Below, piece by piece: positions 6,199 to 6,739 of a stretch of DNA of 6,739 nucleotides. Within the stretch, counting starts at the first letter, position 1; the number at the start of each line of letters is the position of its first letter. The stretch comes from Acidobacteriota bacterium (GTDB lineage: Bacteria; Acidobacteriota; Vicinamibacteria; Vicinamibacterales; 2-12-FULL-66-21). The notes under the pieces were generated by a model that did not search any database, was not told the DNA's origin, and saw only the letters and a program-made list of their open reading frames with translations. Location: NCBI GenBank assembly GCA_020200195.1, contig JAIVJE010000100.1:1-6739 (forward strand), in the 5' to 3' direction. Both the position numbers and the translations under genes were made by a program.

Positions 6199-6269
6199 AG
6201 TCCTTGGTCCTTTGTCCTTGGTCCTTCAGGTGCACGTGCACAAAGACCAAGCACCAAGAACTAAGGACT
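6199..6269. repeat. Composite hairpin: heptanucleotide repeats around a GTGCACGTGCAC palindrome
   Basis: The left arm (6199-6226) consists of four tandem heptamers of consensus GTCCTTN. The right arm (6242-6269) is its imperfect inverted copy, 23 of 28 positions matching, and 25 of 28 pair in the minus-strand transcript if G-U pairs count. The loop holds GTGCACGTGCAC (6230-6241), a perfect 12-bp palindrome that shares its 11-mer with the repeat block at 2782-2927. The right arm includes the TAG stop (6261-6263) and last codons of the PilP/GspC-like gene. Between two co-directional genes it could dampen read-through into the secretin gene, or protect the end of the upstream message. Confidence 0.8.
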
Positions 6270-6739
6270 CTTGCCATCACACCCCTGTCCGCTCAGCCGG
6301 ATCGTCGTGCGTCCCCGCCCATCGAGGTATTCCATGGTCACCGACTCTATCCCGATCTTCACCAGGCGGTAGCGGCCCTCGATGACTTCGCCTTCGCGGC
6401 CGCGGAAGGTGTACCGGCAATCGCTGAGCGCGGCCAGCTTCCCGACGCCGGGGGCTTCGATGATGCCGATGAACTTCAGCGTAATCGGCGGCGGCGGCGG
6501 TGGTCCGGGCGGCGGTACGTCGACCGGCGCCGGCGTCAACGCCTTCGGCGGGGCAACGGTGGGCGGCGCCGGAGGCGGTGGCTTTGGCTGAAAACGGAAG
6601 GGGTTTCGGGCCTCGTCGTCAGGCCCGGGCCGTTCGGCTTTCAGCGCTTCCAGGCGCACGTCGAGGGCTCCCGGGTCGAGCGATTCCCGCGCCACGGTTT
6701 GCGGCAACCGTCCTGAATTAGACGCCGAGTCGGTTGGCC
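6261..6739 (-). CDS. PilP/GspC-like periplasmic linker protein (partial, C-terminal)
   Basis: The frame is open to the right edge (residues PTDSASNSGRLPQ... are readable before the TTG at 6707), so the start lies outside the window and TTG 6707 is not taken as the start. The 158 visible residues comprise a charged segment (LEALKAERPGPDDEARNPFRF), a Pro-rich linker (PPPPAPP, PPPGPPPPPP) and a compact C-terminal domain. The domain runs from LKFIGIIEAPGVGKLAAL through YTFRGREGEVIEGRYRLVKIGIESVTMEY to TTIRLSGQGC. The pattern of a small beta-domain asking for 'G-x-x-I-x-G-x-Y-x-x-x-x-I' resembles the homology region of GspC and PilP, which bind the secretin N0 domain and link it to the inner-membrane platform. 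Position directly before the secretin gene agrees. Family assignment is by pattern and context only. The last two residues and stop are supplied by the adjacent hairpin repeat. Confidence 0.72.
   Translation of the reverse strand, partial: PTDSASNSGRLPQTVARESLDPGALDVRLEALKAERPGPDDEARNPFRFQPKPPPPAPPTVAPPKALTPAPVDVPPPGPPPPPPITLKFIGIIEAPGVGKLAALSDCRYTFRGREGEVIEGRYRLVKIGIESVTMEYLDGRGRTTIRLSGQGCDGKSP

Overview
The window is GC-rich (mainly G/C at third codon positions) and carries part of a type II secretion / type IV pilus-like locus. The closest match I can recall is the Acidobacteriota, probably the class Vicinamibacteria. The reasons are a lipid-anchored secretin ending in a cohesin domain, a pseudopilin with the N-terminus GYAMAALLVAL, and pseudopilins ending in LDG-x-x-[YF]-x-DW. 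This assignment rests on remembered family resemblance, not on a search.

Layout from left to right. (1) 1-540 (+): the C-terminal part of a beta-lactamase-fold serine hydrolase, cut by the window edge. (2) 541-694: an intergenic stretch between convergent genes, with a near-perfect hairpin built on GGGACACTCA. (3) 695-1486 (-): a pseudopilin without the canonical Glu5 and with a long Gly/Pro-rich tail. (4) 1469-1512: a very tight divergent promoter. A good TTGACG-N17-TATTAT promoter reads right, and a GATAAT element sits exactly where a leaderless start of the left-facing gene would need it. (5) 1512-2768 (+): a lipoprotein with two bacterial Ig-like and two PKD-like domains. (6) 2769-2935: an intergenic block made largely of GTGCACGTGCA-type inverted and direct repeats, again between convergent genes. 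(7) 2936-3676 (-): a GspG-type pseudopilin whose C-terminal module is present twice; it looks like an in-frame fusion of two neighbouring pseudopilin genes. (8) 3673-6165 (-): a GspD/PilQ-type secretin lipoprotein with N-terminal TPR-like helices and a C-terminal cohesin domain. (9) 6166-6260: a spacer with a composite hairpin of heptanucleotide repeats around a 12-bp palindrome. (10) 6261-6739 (-): the 3' part of a PilP/GspC-like gene, open at the right edge.

Right to left, genes 10, 8 and 7 form a co-directional unit. The small PilP/GspC-like protein would link inner-membrane components to the secretin, the secretin would form the outer-membrane gate, and the pseudopilin would form the periplasmic piston. 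The secretin and pseudopilin genes overlap by 4 bp (GTGA). The Glu5-less pseudopilin and the Ig/PKD lipoprotein share a divergent promoter and are plausibly accessory parts or substrates of the same machine. No RNA genes, CRISPR arrays, transposase genes or phage genes were seen.

The most interesting points are the apparent pseudopilin fusion, the cohesin domain on a secretin, the overlapping divergent promoters with near-leaderless starts, and two unrelated spacers sharing the same GTGCACGTGCA palindrome.
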